This document shows, one piece after another, positions 52,980 to 61,440 of a stretch of 64,000 nt of DNA (its first letter is position 1; each line of letters starts with the position of its first letter). The DNA is from Flavihumibacter stibioxidans (lineage in GTDB: Bacteria; Bacteroidota; Bacteroidia; Chitinophagales; Chitinophagaceae): assembly GCF_014332695.1 (NCBI RefSeq), contig NZ_MBUA01000001.1, forward strand, positions 310,001-374,000. Direction: 5' to 3'. The notes under the pieces are model-generated. The model saw only the letters and a program-made list of their open reading frames with translations, was not told where the DNA came from and made no database searches. A program made the position numbers and the translations under genes.

Positions 52980-54188
52980 ATGAAGAAGTATTTTATAATA
53001 ATCACAATTCTCACCATTACAGCAACCTTTGTTTCATGCGGTGGTAAAGACAAAGAGGAAGCAGCCAAGCCAGAAGAAGTTCATACAGATGAACATGCTA
53101 ACCCAAATATGGCAGTATTGAGTGAAGAGCAAATAAAAAGTATTGGTATAGAGCTGGGCACTATTGAAGAAAAGCAACTAACTGCCGCACTCAAAACAAA
53201 TGGTGTGCTGAAGGTGCCTAATCAGAACAAAGCAAAAGTGAATTCTATATACAGCGGTGTTATAAAATCATTGCTGGTTCAGCCCGGTAACCTCGTAAGA
53301 AAAGGACAAACAATTGCCACTATTGCCAATCCTGAATTTATACAGGCACAAAGCCAATACCTGGGCGTTAATGCAAAAATTTCTTTTGCCGAACTGGAAG
53401 TAAAACGGCAAAAGGAATTGAACGAAGGCAATGCAGGGGCATTAAAAAATTTACAATCGGCTGAAACAGAATTAAGAAGTTTACGGACTTTAAAATCAAC
53501 ATTGGCACAGCAAATACAATTAATGGGTATTAATCCTGCACGGCTTAGCAATGGTAAACTAATTTCAGTACTGGCAGTAACAAGCCCTATCAGTGGCGTA
53601 ATAAGTAATGTAAATGTAGAAATGGGCAGCTATGTAGATGTAACAACTACAGTTGCAGAAATAGTTGACAACAGCCAGTTGCATCTTGATTTATTTGTGT
53701 ATGAAAAGGATTTGCCAAAATTAAAAAACAACCAGACAATTCACTTTACAGTAACCAATAATCCCGGTAAAGAGTATGATGCACAGATATTTTCACTGGG
53801 CTCATCATTTGAAGGCGAAAGCAAAGCCGTTTCGGTTCATGCAATGGTTAAAGGAGACAAAACAGGATTGATTGATGGCATGAATGTTACCGCCATTGTG
53901 AGTTTAGACAAAACAACAGTTCCTGCAGTACCCAATGAAGCTATTGTAAGAGTGGATGGACAGGATTACATTTTTGTTTTGGTTGATAATATTGCGACGG
54001 ACAGTCCTAAGCAGAAGGAAACAAAAGAAAAAACATTTGAAAGGATTCCCGTTGCAAAAGGCACAGCAGACATTGGATACACAGAGATAACATTGATAAA
54101 GGAAATTCCTAAAGGAGCTAAAATTGTTACAAAAGGTGCATTTTTTGTTTCAGCAAAAATGACCAATACAGAAGGCCACGAAGATTAA
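52980..54188 (+). CDS. CusB-type periplasmic adaptor lipoprotein
   Basis: The 402-residue membrane-fusion protein begins at ATG 52980, which gives a lipoprotein signal (TATFVSC). Features are a barrel-sandwich lipoyl half with SGVIKSLLVQPGNLVRKGQTIATIANPEF (about 85-115), a helical hairpin, the second lipoyl half with SPISGVISNVNVEMGSYVDV, and a C-terminal barrel. It links the inner membrane pump to the outer membrane factor. The start lies 11 bases after the CusA-TolC stop. Metal-binding DUF3347 domain is absent here but is present in the separate gene at 44790. Confidence 0.92.
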   Translation: MKKYFIIITILTITATFVSCGGKDKEEAAKPEEVHTDEHANPNMAVLSEEQIKSIGIELGTIEEKQLTAALKTNGVLKVPNQNKAKVNSIYSGVIKSLLVQPGNLVRKGQTIATIANPEFIQAQSQYLGVNAKISFAELEVKRQKELNEGNAGALKNLQSAETELRSLRTLKSTLAQQIQLMGINPARLSNGKLISVLAVTSPISGVISNVNVEMGSYVDVTTTVAEIVDNSQLHLDLFVYEKDLPKLKNNQTIHFTVTNNPGKEYDAQIFSLGSSFEGESKAVSVHAMVKGDKTGLIDGMNVTAIVSLDKTTVPAVPNEAIVRVDGQDYIFVLVDNIATDSPKQKETKEKTFERIPVAKGTADIGYTEITLIKEIPKGAKIVTKGAFFVSAKMTNTEGHED

Positions 54189-54239
54189 CAAGATTTAAAC
54201 TGCCAGCTATGTATTTTTACATTCATAAAATTTACAAAC

Positions 54240-54323
54240 ATGAAAATGAACAGGCTCAATTGCTGGAAGTGTGTAGTAATGCTGGCTTCCGTTCTGGGAA
54301 TGGTAAGTGCTTTCAGGGCTTAA
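54240..54323 (+). CDS. Possible 27-residue signal-peptide-like ORF
   Basis: A short frame reads MKMNRLNCWKCVVMLASVLG... and ends ...VSAFRA. It looks like a signal peptide with almost nothing after it. There is no strong ribosome site. It may be a small membrane peptide, a remnant of a longer exported protein, or chance. Confidence 0.25.
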   Translation: MKMNRLNCWKCVVMLASVLGMVSAFRA

Positions 54324-54393
54324 CAAAAAAATACACATTATAGTAAAGGTTGTGGATGGAAACATCTGCAACCTTTTTTATTGTCCATTTCAA

Positions 54394-56535
54394 ATGAACA
54401 GAAACATGATAAATAAAACCCCCAATCATAAACATACTTACGATGCACAAGGCAAACAGCTTTGCTGCACACAGGAAGAAAAAATAAACCTGAAAGCAGA
54501 TGAAAAGTTGATTCAGGAGCATGGCAATGGAGCATGTTGTGTTGTGGATGAAAAAACCCGGCAAAGCCATTTTAAAGGCGATGGACATAACCACGGCATT
54601 AGGTTTAAAAAGGAATTAGACCACAATGAACATTCAGACGATGACGGTCATGACCATTCAGGCAGTGAGAACAGCAGCACATTTAAAATGTTTCTACCAG
54701 CCATTATCAGCCTGGTCTTATTGTTATCTGCTATTGCATTTGATAACTGGTTTACTCAAACATGGTTTACCGGATGGGTTCGTATAGTTTGGTATGTAAT
54801 GGCGTATGCACCCGTTGGCTTTCCGGTTATTAAAGAAGCAATAGTGGCTATTGGCAAACGGGAAATATTTTCTGAATTTTTATTGATGTCCATTGCAACA
54901 GTTGGTGCCTTTGCCATTGCCCAATATCCCGAAGGCGTTGCGGTAATGTTGTTCTATGCTGTTGGCGAAGTGTTTCAAACATTGGCAGTAAAAAGGGCGA
55001 AGGCAAATATTAAATCATTGCTTGACCAGCGGCCTGATGAAGTAACCATTTTAGAAAATAACCAATCCAAAACTGTTAAAGCAGAGAGTGTAAATATTGG
55101 CGACATCATACAATTAAAGTCAGGAGAAAAATTAGGATTAGATGGAGAATTGATTTCTGAAACAGCCTCTTTCAACACCGCAGCCCTCACAGGAGAAAGC
55201 AAACCCGATACTAAAGTAAAAGGCGAAACGGTATTGGCAGGAATGATAAACCTGAATACCGTTGCACAGGTAAAAGTTACAACTGCTTATACAGATAGTA
55301 AACTGAGTAAGATTTTAGAACTGGTACAAAATGCAACAGCACAAAAAGCCCCGACCGAATTATTCATTAGAAAGTTTGCAAAAATCTATACTCCCATTGT
55401 GGTTTTGTTAGCAGTACTCATTTGTGTTCTGCCAATGCTGTTTGTAGAAAATTATGTATTCAGTCAATGGCTTTACAGGGCATTGGTGTTTTTAGTTATC
55501 AGTTGCCCTTGTGCATTGGTTATTTCAATACCGTTAGGATATTTTGGCGGCATTGGTGCAGCCAGCAAAAACGGAATACTATTTAAAGGCAGTAACTTTT
55601 TAGACATCATTGCCAACATTCAAAATGTAGTGATGGATAAAACAGGTACAATGACGGAAGGTGTTTTCAAAGTGCAGGAAGTAAACATAAAGCCAGAGTA
55701 CAATAAAGATGAAATACTGGCAATGGTTAATGCGTTGGAAAGCCAGAGTACACATCCTGTTGCAACAGCCATTCAACAGTATGTTGGTAATATCAACACC
55801 GAAATAAAATTAAATGCAGTAGAAGAAATTGCAGGGCATGGATTGAAAGCAGAAGTTTATGGCAAAGAGTTATTGGTTGGTAATTTTAAATTGATGGACA
55901 AATTCTCCATCAAATACGACATTGAACCTTCAACTATTGTTTATACCCTGATTGCAATTGCTTACGATAAAAAATTCGCAGGCTATCTCACTATTGCTGA
56001 CAGTATAAAAGAAGATGCACAGGGAGCCGTAAACAAACTGCACGACATGAATGTAAAAACCACGATGCTCAGTGGCGATAAATCAACCGTTGTAAAATTT
56101 GTGGCAGAAAAATTAGGAATAGATAATGCCTTTGGCGATTTATTACCAGAAGATAAAGTAAACAAAGTAAAAGCCATTAAAGACCGCAATGAAACTGTTG
56201 CCTTTGTTGGTGATGGAGTAAATGATGCCCCGGTAGTGGCACTAAGTGATGTAGGCATTGCAATGGGTGGTTTGGGTAGCGATGCAACAATTGAAACTGC
56301 CGATGTTGTTATTCAAGACGACAAGCCAAGCCGGATGGCAATGGCCATCAATATTGGTAAACAAACAAAGAAAATAGTTTGGCAAAACATCATCCTTGCA
56401 TTTGCAGTAAAAGCAATCGTATTAATATTAGGAGCCGGTGGCCTTGCTACTATGTGGGAAGCTGTGTTTGCTGATGTGGGAGTAGCATTGCTGGCAATTT
56501 TAAATGCAGTGAGAATACAACGAATGTCATTTTGA
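54394..56535 (+). CDS. P1B-type metal ATPase, Zn/Cd/Pb type
   Basis: The enzyme of about 713 residues has a metal-binding N terminus with CC pairs (KQLCC, GACC) and His-rich segments (HNHG, HDHS) in place of an HMA domain, then membrane helices, the actuator motif TGES, the transport motif SCPCAL (near 370), DKTGT (phosphorylated Asp, near 415) and GDGVNDAP. The last helix has FADVGVALLAILNA, with the Asp-x-Gly typical of P1B-2 (Zn2+/Cd2+/Pb2+) pumps rather than the Met/Ser of copper pumps. I start at ATG 54394; 54406 is also possible. It exports soft divalent metals from the cytoplasm. Confidence 0.93.
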   Translation: MNRNMINKTPNHKHTYDAQGKQLCCTQEEKINLKADEKLIQEHGNGACCVVDEKTRQSHFKGDGHNHGIRFKKELDHNEHSDDDGHDHSGSENSSTFKMFLPAIISLVLLLSAIAFDNWFTQTWFTGWVRIVWYVMAYAPVGFPVIKEAIVAIGKREIFSEFLLMSIATVGAFAIAQYPEGVAVMLFYAVGEVFQTLAVKRAKANIKSLLDQRPDEVTILENNQSKTVKAESVNIGDIIQLKSGEKLGLDGELISETASFNTAALTGESKPDTKVKGETVLAGMINLNTVAQVKVTTAYTDSKLSKILELVQNATAQKAPTELFIRKFAKIYTPIVVLLAVLICVLPMLFVENYVFSQWLYRALVFLVISCPCALVISIPLGYFGGIGAASKNGILFKGSNFLDIIANIQNVVMDKTGTMTEGVFKVQEVNIKPEYNKDEILAMVNALESQSTHPVATAIQQYVGNINTEIKLNAVEEIAGHGLKAEVYGKELLVGNFKLMDKFSIKYDIEPSTIVYTLIAIAYDKKFAGYLTIADSIKEDAQGAVNKLHDMNVKTTMLSGDKSTVVKFVAEKLGIDNAFGDLLPEDKVNKVKAIKDRNETVAFVGDGVNDAPVVALSDVGIAMGGLGSDATIETADVVIQDDKPSRMAMAINIGKQTKKIVWQNIILAFAVKAIVLILGAGGLATMWEAVFADVGVALLAILNAVRIQRMSF

Positions 56536-56543
56536 AGCATTTA

Positions 56544-56562
56544 TTCAGAATCCCTTCAGAAT
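56544..56562 (+). promoter_or_regulatory. Direct repeat TTCAGAAT-N3-TTCAGAAT, response-regulator box (copy 1)
   Basis: Two identical octamers start 11 bases apart (56544 and 56555), one helical turn, as is normal for OmpR-family response regulators. A TACCTTTA near-match to the -7 box follows at 56565-56572, before the ATG of the response regulator gene at 56591. The same element recurs upstream of htrA and of the 60576 gene. Confidence 0.7.
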
Positions 56563-56590
56563 TGTACCTTTATTTTATGAAAACTTTGAG

Positions 56591-57265
56591 ATGAAATTAC
56601 TGATAGTAGAAGACGAAAAAGAGCTTAGTAAGAGCATTGTGGCTTACCTTAAGCAGGAGAATTATCTGTGTGAAATTGCTCCTGATTTTAAGACAGCGTT
56701 GGATAAAACAGAGTCTTTCGACTATGACTGTGTATTGCTTGATATTACCCTGCCAGACGGAAATGGGCTGAATGTGCTGAAGGGATTGAAAGCCGATAAT
56801 AAAACGGATGGTGTAATAATTATTTCGGCTAAAAATTCTATTGATGACCGTATTGCCGGTTTAAATCTTGGTGCAGATGATTACCTGGCAAAGCCATTTC
56901 ATCTTTCTGAACTGAGTGCAAGAATTGCCGCAGTAATCCGGCGCAGAAGATTTGATGGAAATAAAGTACTTGTATTGAATGAACTAACTATTGATACCCT
57001 TGCCAAAACAGTTTCGGTAAACGGTAAAGGTGTTGACCTTACAAGAAAAGAATACGACCTGTTACTTTATCTTGTTAGCAATAAGAACCGGGTAGTTTCA
57101 AAAAATGCTATTGCAGAACACCTTTCGGGTGATGAAGCAGATGTATTTGATAACTTTGATTTTATTTATGCCCACATGAAGAACCTGAAGAAGAAAATGG
57201 TGCAGGCCGGTTGTGAAGATTATATAAAATCCATTTACGGAATGGGCTATAAGTTTGATATTTAA
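56591..57265 (+). CDS. OmpR-family response regulator
   Basis: The 224-residue regulator has a receiver domain with Asp51 as phosphoacceptor (DYDCVLLDITLPDGNG), the acidic pair VEDE near the start, Lys near 102 (DDYLAKPF) and a winged-helix C-terminal domain (TRKEYDLLLYLVSNKNRVVSKNAIAEHL). It forms a pair with the kinase encoded 3 bases downstream. The direct repeat upstream suggests that it activates its own gene together with htrA and a lipoprotein gene. Confidence 0.95.
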   Translation: MKLLIVEDEKELSKSIVAYLKQENYLCEIAPDFKTALDKTESFDYDCVLLDITLPDGNGLNVLKGLKADNKTDGVIIISAKNSIDDRIAGLNLGADDYLAKPFHLSELSARIAAVIRRRRFDGNKVLVLNELTIDTLAKTVSVNGKGVDLTRKEYDLLLYLVSNKNRVVSKNAIAEHLSGDEADVFDNFDFIYAHMKNLKKKMVQAGCEDYIKSIYGMGYKFDI

Positions 57266-57268
57266 CGA

Positions 57269-58540
57269 ATGAAATTACTCAACAAGTCACTGAAGGGACA
57301 TATTGTATACTCAGTATTGGTACTGTTTGTATCAATGCCGGTTTTCTATTTTGAGCTTACAAGTATTGTTGCTGAAGATGTGGACGAAGACCTTGTAGCC
57401 CAGAAGGCTGACCTGGTGGCAAAGATGGAAAAAGTAATTGCAAACAAACCCTTTGAGTATTTCCAGGTTTTTGAACCTGATATTCATATCAAACCTGCCA
57501 ATACTAAAAGAACAAAAGATTCCATCTATACCATTTCATTTTTTGATTCTATTGCAAAAGAAAATGTACCACACCGTGTTTTAGAAAGCACTGTTGTGCT
57601 GAATAGCGAATGGTACAACATCACCATAAGTAAATCGCTGGTAGATAACGATAATTTGATATTCAGCATAGTCATGGTGCAGGCAATAATTTTAGTACTC
57701 ATAATTATGGGTTTGTTATTTATCACCCGGTATCATTCAAAAAAACTCTGGAAACCGTTTTATGCTACATTAGGTAAACTGCATGAATACAAAATTGAAA
57801 GCGAAAAAAGTATCGAACTGGAAAAAACCGACGTTGATGAGTTTGCTGATTTGAATAAAACCATCAGCAATCTAACCAACCGAAATCATGAAGTCTATCT
57901 TTCACAAAAGGAGTTTACTGAAAATGCCTCACATGAAATGCAGACTCCATTGGCGGTATTTCAGAGTAAGGTTGAACTGCTGATGCAAACTACACCGCTT
58001 ACCAGTGACCAGGCAGAACTCATTACAGAACTATCAGAGGCCGGCCAGCGGATGAACCGGTTAAATAAAACGTTGCTGTTACTTTCAAAAATTGAGAATA
58101 ACCAGTTTACAGATAAAGAATCAGTGAATATTGACAAGGCAGTTCAAAAACTGGCAGAACAATATAAAAATGCACTCAATCAAAAAAGCATATCGCTTCA
58201 TACAAGAGTGGCTGGTGATGCTATAATAAATGCCAATCAAACATTGATTGAAATTCTGATTGGCAATTTACTGTCAAATGCCATCCGCCATAATGTGCAG
58301 GGCGGCAGAATTAATATAATCATTGAACCCAATCAATTTAATATCAGCAATACAGGCAACACAAAACCATTAGATGCATCGCGGCTTTTTCAGCGTTTTC
58401 AAAAGCAAACGGCTGATACCAATAGCCTGGGTCTTGGGCTTGAGATTGCAAAGCGGATTTGCAGTTTGTATAAAGCTGACATTACTTATAACTACGCTGA
58501 TAGTTTACATTCATTCAATGTAAGCTTTAACAATTCATGA
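57269..58540 (+). CDS. Sensor histidine kinase
   Basis: The 423-residue kinase has two membrane helices (about 10-30 and 133-153) enclosing a periplasmic sensor domain of about 100 residues, a HAMP-like linker, a HisKA domain with His222 in ENASHEMQTPLAVFQ, and an ATPase domain with NLLSNAIRHN and SLGLGLEIAKRI. The periplasmic part lacks an obvious His/Met metal site, so a copper-sensing role is not supported by sequence. It starts 3 bases after the response regulator stop. Confidence 0.93.
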   Translation: MKLLNKSLKGHIVYSVLVLFVSMPVFYFELTSIVAEDVDEDLVAQKADLVAKMEKVIANKPFEYFQVFEPDIHIKPANTKRTKDSIYTISFFDSIAKENVPHRVLESTVVLNSEWYNITISKSLVDNDNLIFSIVMVQAIILVLIIMGLLFITRYHSKKLWKPFYATLGKLHEYKIESEKSIELEKTDVDEFADLNKTISNLTNRNHEVYLSQKEFTENASHEMQTPLAVFQSKVELLMQTTPLTSDQAELITELSEAGQRMNRLNKTLLLLSKIENNQFTDKESVNIDKAVQKLAEQYKNALNQKSISLHTRVAGDAIINANQTLIEILIGNLLSNAIRHNVQGGRINIIIEPNQFNISNTGNTKPLDASRLFQRFQKQTADTNSLGLGLEIAKRICSLYKADITYNYADSLHSFNVSFNNS

Positions 58541-58549
58541 ATTAAGGTC

Positions 58550-58565
58550 TTCAGATTCCTTACAG
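58550..58565 (+). promoter_or_regulatory. TTCAGAWT-type direct repeat (copy 2, before htrA)
   Basis: TTCAGATTCCTTACAG matches the copy at 56544 at most positions and has the two CAG half-sites 11 bases apart. It lies about 300 bases upstream of htrA, so it probably starts a transcript that includes the structured RNA at 58696-58800. Confidence 0.5.
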
Positions 58566-58695
58566 TTTCTAACAATAATTTACAGGTAGTTAATGAGATG
58601 CTGCATAGCACAATGTGCAGTACTGCTATTTATTTTCTTGCTGTTGGGTTATTCAATTACAATTCTTAAAATTATTTTCTCAATAGTGTAAAATT

Positions 58696-58800
58696 TTAGG
58701 AGGAAAACCGGAAACCTGATGAGGCTCCAAGAAACGAGCAATCGTTAAAGAAGATGTAAAGCTAAGGTTTCCGCCCCGGCAGCAATGCCGGGGTTTATTT
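58696..58800 (+). ncRNA. Candidate structured leader or small RNA upstream of htrA
   Basis: GGAAACCT (58710-58717) pairs with AGGTTTCC (58765-58772) and is followed directly by a second hairpin, CCCCGGCA-GCAA-TGCCGGGG (58774-58793), with a T-rich tail. The first 20 bases include AGGAGG (58698-58703) and an ATG-started 9-codon peptide at 58719. The layout is that of an sRNA with a terminator, or of a leader with attenuation before htrA at 58859. Confidence 0.5.
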
Positions 58801-58805
58801 TATTC
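58774..58805 (+). terminator. GC-rich hairpin with T tail upstream of htrA
   Basis: CCCCGGCA and TGCCGGGG form a perfect 8-bp stem around GCAA, followed by TTTATTTTATT. It should stop transcription before htrA unless there is anti-termination or a promoter downstream. Confidence 0.8.
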
Positions 58806-58858
58806 AGTTTTCTATCAGTATTGCTTTTGAAACTTTATCTAAACAAAAAAATTATACA

Positions 58859-60361
58859 ATGAAAAGTAAAATGAAAATAGCCGCCCTCGCCTTTGGTGCT
58901 GTTGCCATCATTGGCGGTTATGCCTTATTTGCCAACAACAGCAAACCATACAACAGTGTGTTACAAAACAACAGTACTGCTTTTGTAAAAACGGCTTATA
59001 CAGAAACCGGCTCTACCCCAATTGACTTTGAAAAGGCGGCCAGCAGTGCAGTGCCAACGGTAGTGCATATTAAAACTGTTACAAAGTTTAAAGAAACTGC
59101 AGGCCGCAATCAGCAGCAGCAGAATCCTTTTGGTGATATGTTTGGCAATGACGATTTCTTTAAAAAATTCTTTGGCGATGGCAGCCGGTCTTTTCAGCAG
59201 CCAGAGCAAAAAGCTTCCGGTTCCGGAGTTATCATCAGTAATGATGGTTATATTGTTACCAACAACCACGTTGTGGATGGTGCAACTGATATAACAGTTA
59301 CATCTAACGACCGGAAGAATTATAAAGCCAAAGTAATTGGCACAGACCCTAACACCGACCTTGCACTTATTAAGATAGATGCAAAGAATCTTCCAGTGAT
59401 GCCATTGGGTAATTCTGATGATGTTCATTTAGGCCAATGGGTACTGGCAGTTGGCTATCCGCTAAACCTTGATGTAACCGTAACACAGGGAATTGTAAGT
59501 GCCAAAAGCAGGAACATTGGCATTAACCGGCAAGGTACTGCACCAGTGGAAGCATTTATACAAACTGATGCTGCAGTAAATCCCGGAAGCAGTGGCGGTG
59601 CTTTGGTAAATACAAATGGTGAACTGATTGGTATTAATACAGCTATCGCATCTCCTACAGGTTCATACGCAGGTTACGCCTACTCCATACCCTCTAACCT
59701 GATGCAGAAGGTAATTGGTGACATCATGAAATTTGGTACCGTACAACGGGGCTACCTCGGCATAAGCATGGCACCTGAAGATTTAGATAATGCAAAGAAA
59801 AAAGAATTAGGTATAAATGATGAAGTAGCTGCTGTGTGGGTTATGGAAACAGACCCTGCCGGTGCTGCTGAAGAAGCCGGTATTATAAAAGGTGATGCCA
59901 TTATTAAAATTGACAACGCCGCTGTAAATACAGGCGCCCAGTTAGCAGAACAGGTGGCACGGCATAAGCCCGGTGATAAAATAAATGTAACGGTACTCCG
60001 TGGCAAAGAAGAAAAAGTATTTGCAGTTACGCTAAAAAATAAAGTTGGAACATTTGCCAGCCAGAAAGCCGCCCTGGTAGAGTCATTAGGTGCTGTGCTG
60101 GCTGATGTAAGTAAAGATGATGCAAAGAAAATGAATATTACCGGTGGTGTGCAGGTTACAGAAATTGGCGATGGCATTATTGGTAACGAAACCAATATGA
60201 AACCCGGTTTTGTAATAACCAAAGTGGCAGGCATTGTTGTTAAAACAACAGAGGAACTGAGAGATGCCCTTGGTAAAGCAGGAAATAACTTCCAGATTGA
60301 AGGGTTATATCCCGGCAGCAGTGAACTGTATTATTATGGTATCAATGATTTTAAAAAATAA
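58859..60361 (+). CDS. HtrA/DegP-family periplasmic serine protease
   Basis: The 500-residue protein has an N-terminal membrane/signal segment (about 8-26) and a trypsin-like domain with catalytic His137 (VTNNHVVDG), Asp167 (DPNTDLALI) and Ser245 (NPGSSGGALV), then two PDZ domains (about 275-375 and 385-490). It degrades or refolds damaged periplasmic proteins. A metal-induced stress role fits the neighbours and the shared upstream box. Length and layout are normal for Bacteroidota DegQ-like members. Confidence 0.96.
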   Translation: MKSKMKIAALAFGAVAIIGGYALFANNSKPYNSVLQNNSTAFVKTAYTETGSTPIDFEKAASSAVPTVVHIKTVTKFKETAGRNQQQQNPFGDMFGNDDFFKKFFGDGSRSFQQPEQKASGSGVIISNDGYIVTNNHVVDGATDITVTSNDRKNYKAKVIGTDPNTDLALIKIDAKNLPVMPLGNSDDVHLGQWVLAVGYPLNLDVTVTQGIVSAKSRNIGINRQGTAPVEAFIQTDAAVNPGSSGGALVNTNGELIGINTAIASPTGSYAGYAYSIPSNLMQKVIGDIMKFGTVQRGYLGISMAPEDLDNAKKKELGINDEVAAVWVMETDPAGAAEEAGIIKGDAIIKIDNAAVNTGAQLAEQVARHKPGDKINVTVLRGKEEKVFAVTLKNKVGTFASQKAALVESLGAVLADVSKDDAKKMNITGGVQVTEIGDGIIGNETNMKPGFVITKVAGIVVKTTEELRDALGKAGNNFQIEGLYPGSSELYYYGINDFKK

Positions 60362-60382
60362 AGGAGGAATTCCAAAGATTAG

Positions 60383-60411
60383 AAAAGCCACATCTTAAGG
60401 TTGTGGCTTTT
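60383..60411 (+). terminator. Terminator after htrA
   Basis: AAAAGCCACA (60383-60392) pairs with TGTGGCTTTT (60402-60411) around a 9-base loop, ending in a T run. Confidence 0.88.
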
Positions 60412-60503
60412 TCATTAGGATAATACGGCCTGATACTGGCTTTACTCAATTAATCTTCATCAGCAGTTTGTTGTCATCTTTTAACAATTCACTCCACTCA
60501 ATA

Positions 60504-60522
60504 TTCAGAATCCCTGCAGATT
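60504..60522 (+). promoter_or_regulatory. TTCAGAAT-type direct repeat (copy 3)
   Basis: TTCAGAAT (60504-60511) and TGCAGATT (60515-60522) have the same 11-base step as copy 1, and the joined 12-mer ATTCAGAATCCCT is identical to the copy at 56543. It lies 54 bases upstream of the lipoprotein ATG at 60576. Confidence 0.65.
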
Positions 60523-60575
60523 GCAGTAATAAATTATTATAGAATTTAATCAACTAAAAAAGTAAATTAATAATC

Positions 60576-61217
60576 ATGAAATGGATAACATTTATGAGCA
60601 TAATAATGATACCAGTATTGATGGTATCCTGCTCAAGTACATACATCACCTCATCATGGAAAGCTCCAAAAGGTTATAGTGCAACTAAAGACGATAAAAT
60701 AATGGTATTGGGTATGCTGCCTGATAAAGACCGCAGTATGAGAGAAGCGGTAGAAACTGAAATGGTGAAAGCGTTGCAGGAACAGGGTTACCAGGCTACA
60801 TCCGCTTTTGAGGCTTACGGCCCTAAATCTTTCCAGGGAATGAATGAACAGGAGGTAATGGCCGATTTAAAAGATAATGGTATTCAGGCCGTAATGACAG
60901 TTGCATTGCTGGATAAAGAAAAGGAACAGCAATACACACCGGGAAGAGTGGATTACCAGCCCCGTTTAGGGTATAATCCATTCTGGCGACGGTATGTATA
61001 TTACTACGACAGAGTGTACACACAGGGCTATTATACCAACAGCACCAACTATTTTGCTGAAGGCAATTTGTATGATGTAGGCAGTAACAGGCTTATTTAC
61101 TCTGTGCAGTCTAAAACATTTGACCCATCATCCATGGCAAACCTTGCAAAAGATTACAGTAAGGTGGTGGTGAAAGATATGATTCAGAAAAACATTATTT
61201 CCAGTCATAAAGGTTAA
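60576..61217 (+). CDS. DUF4136-like lipoprotein, member of the two-component regulon
   Basis: The 213-residue lipoprotein (lipobox VLMVSC, then SSTYITSSWKAP) resembles the DUF4136-type exported proteins: an N-terminal half with KIMVLGMLPDKDRSMREAVETEMVKALQEQGYQATSAFEAYGPKS and a Tyr/Trp-rich middle (FWRRYVYYYDRVYTQGYYT). Function unknown. The upstream TTCAGAAT repeat links it to the two-component system and htrA, so it may be an envelope-stress protein. Confidence 0.75.
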   Translation: MKWITFMSIIMIPVLMVSCSSTYITSSWKAPKGYSATKDDKIMVLGMLPDKDRSMREAVETEMVKALQEQGYQATSAFEAYGPKSFQGMNEQEVMADLKDNGIQAVMTVALLDKEKEQQYTPGRVDYQPRLGYNPFWRRYVYYYDRVYTQGYYTNSTNYFAEGNLYDVGSNRLIYSVQSKTFDPSSMANLAKDYSKVVVKDMIQKNIISSHKG

Positions 61218-61254
61218 TATAAAAAGTATATTTCGTTTGCTTCCATAGTTAAAT

Positions 61255-61286
61255 GCCGCTTCGTTTTCGGAGCGGCTATTTTATTG
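61255..61286 (+). terminator. Terminator after the lipoprotein gene
   Basis: GCCGCTTC (61255-61262) pairs with GGAGCGGC (61269-61276) with one wobble around a 6-base loop, followed by TATTTTATT. Confidence 0.8.
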
Positions 61287-61440
61287 CAAGTTGTAAAAAG
61301 TAATTTTAGGAATGATTTTAAATCAAGGTCTTTAATTGATTTGCTACCACACTTTTTTCATTGATTTTTTATATTTTTAGTTCCAGTAAAACTGCTCTTA
61401 ATCTATAAATTTATTTGCAGGCAGAAGAAGCTTTTTCAGA

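Noticed and set aside
56591-58540. Naming the two-component genes cusR and cusS
   Set aside because: The kinase periplasmic domain shows no metal site and the shared upstream box points to htrA rather than to efflux genes.
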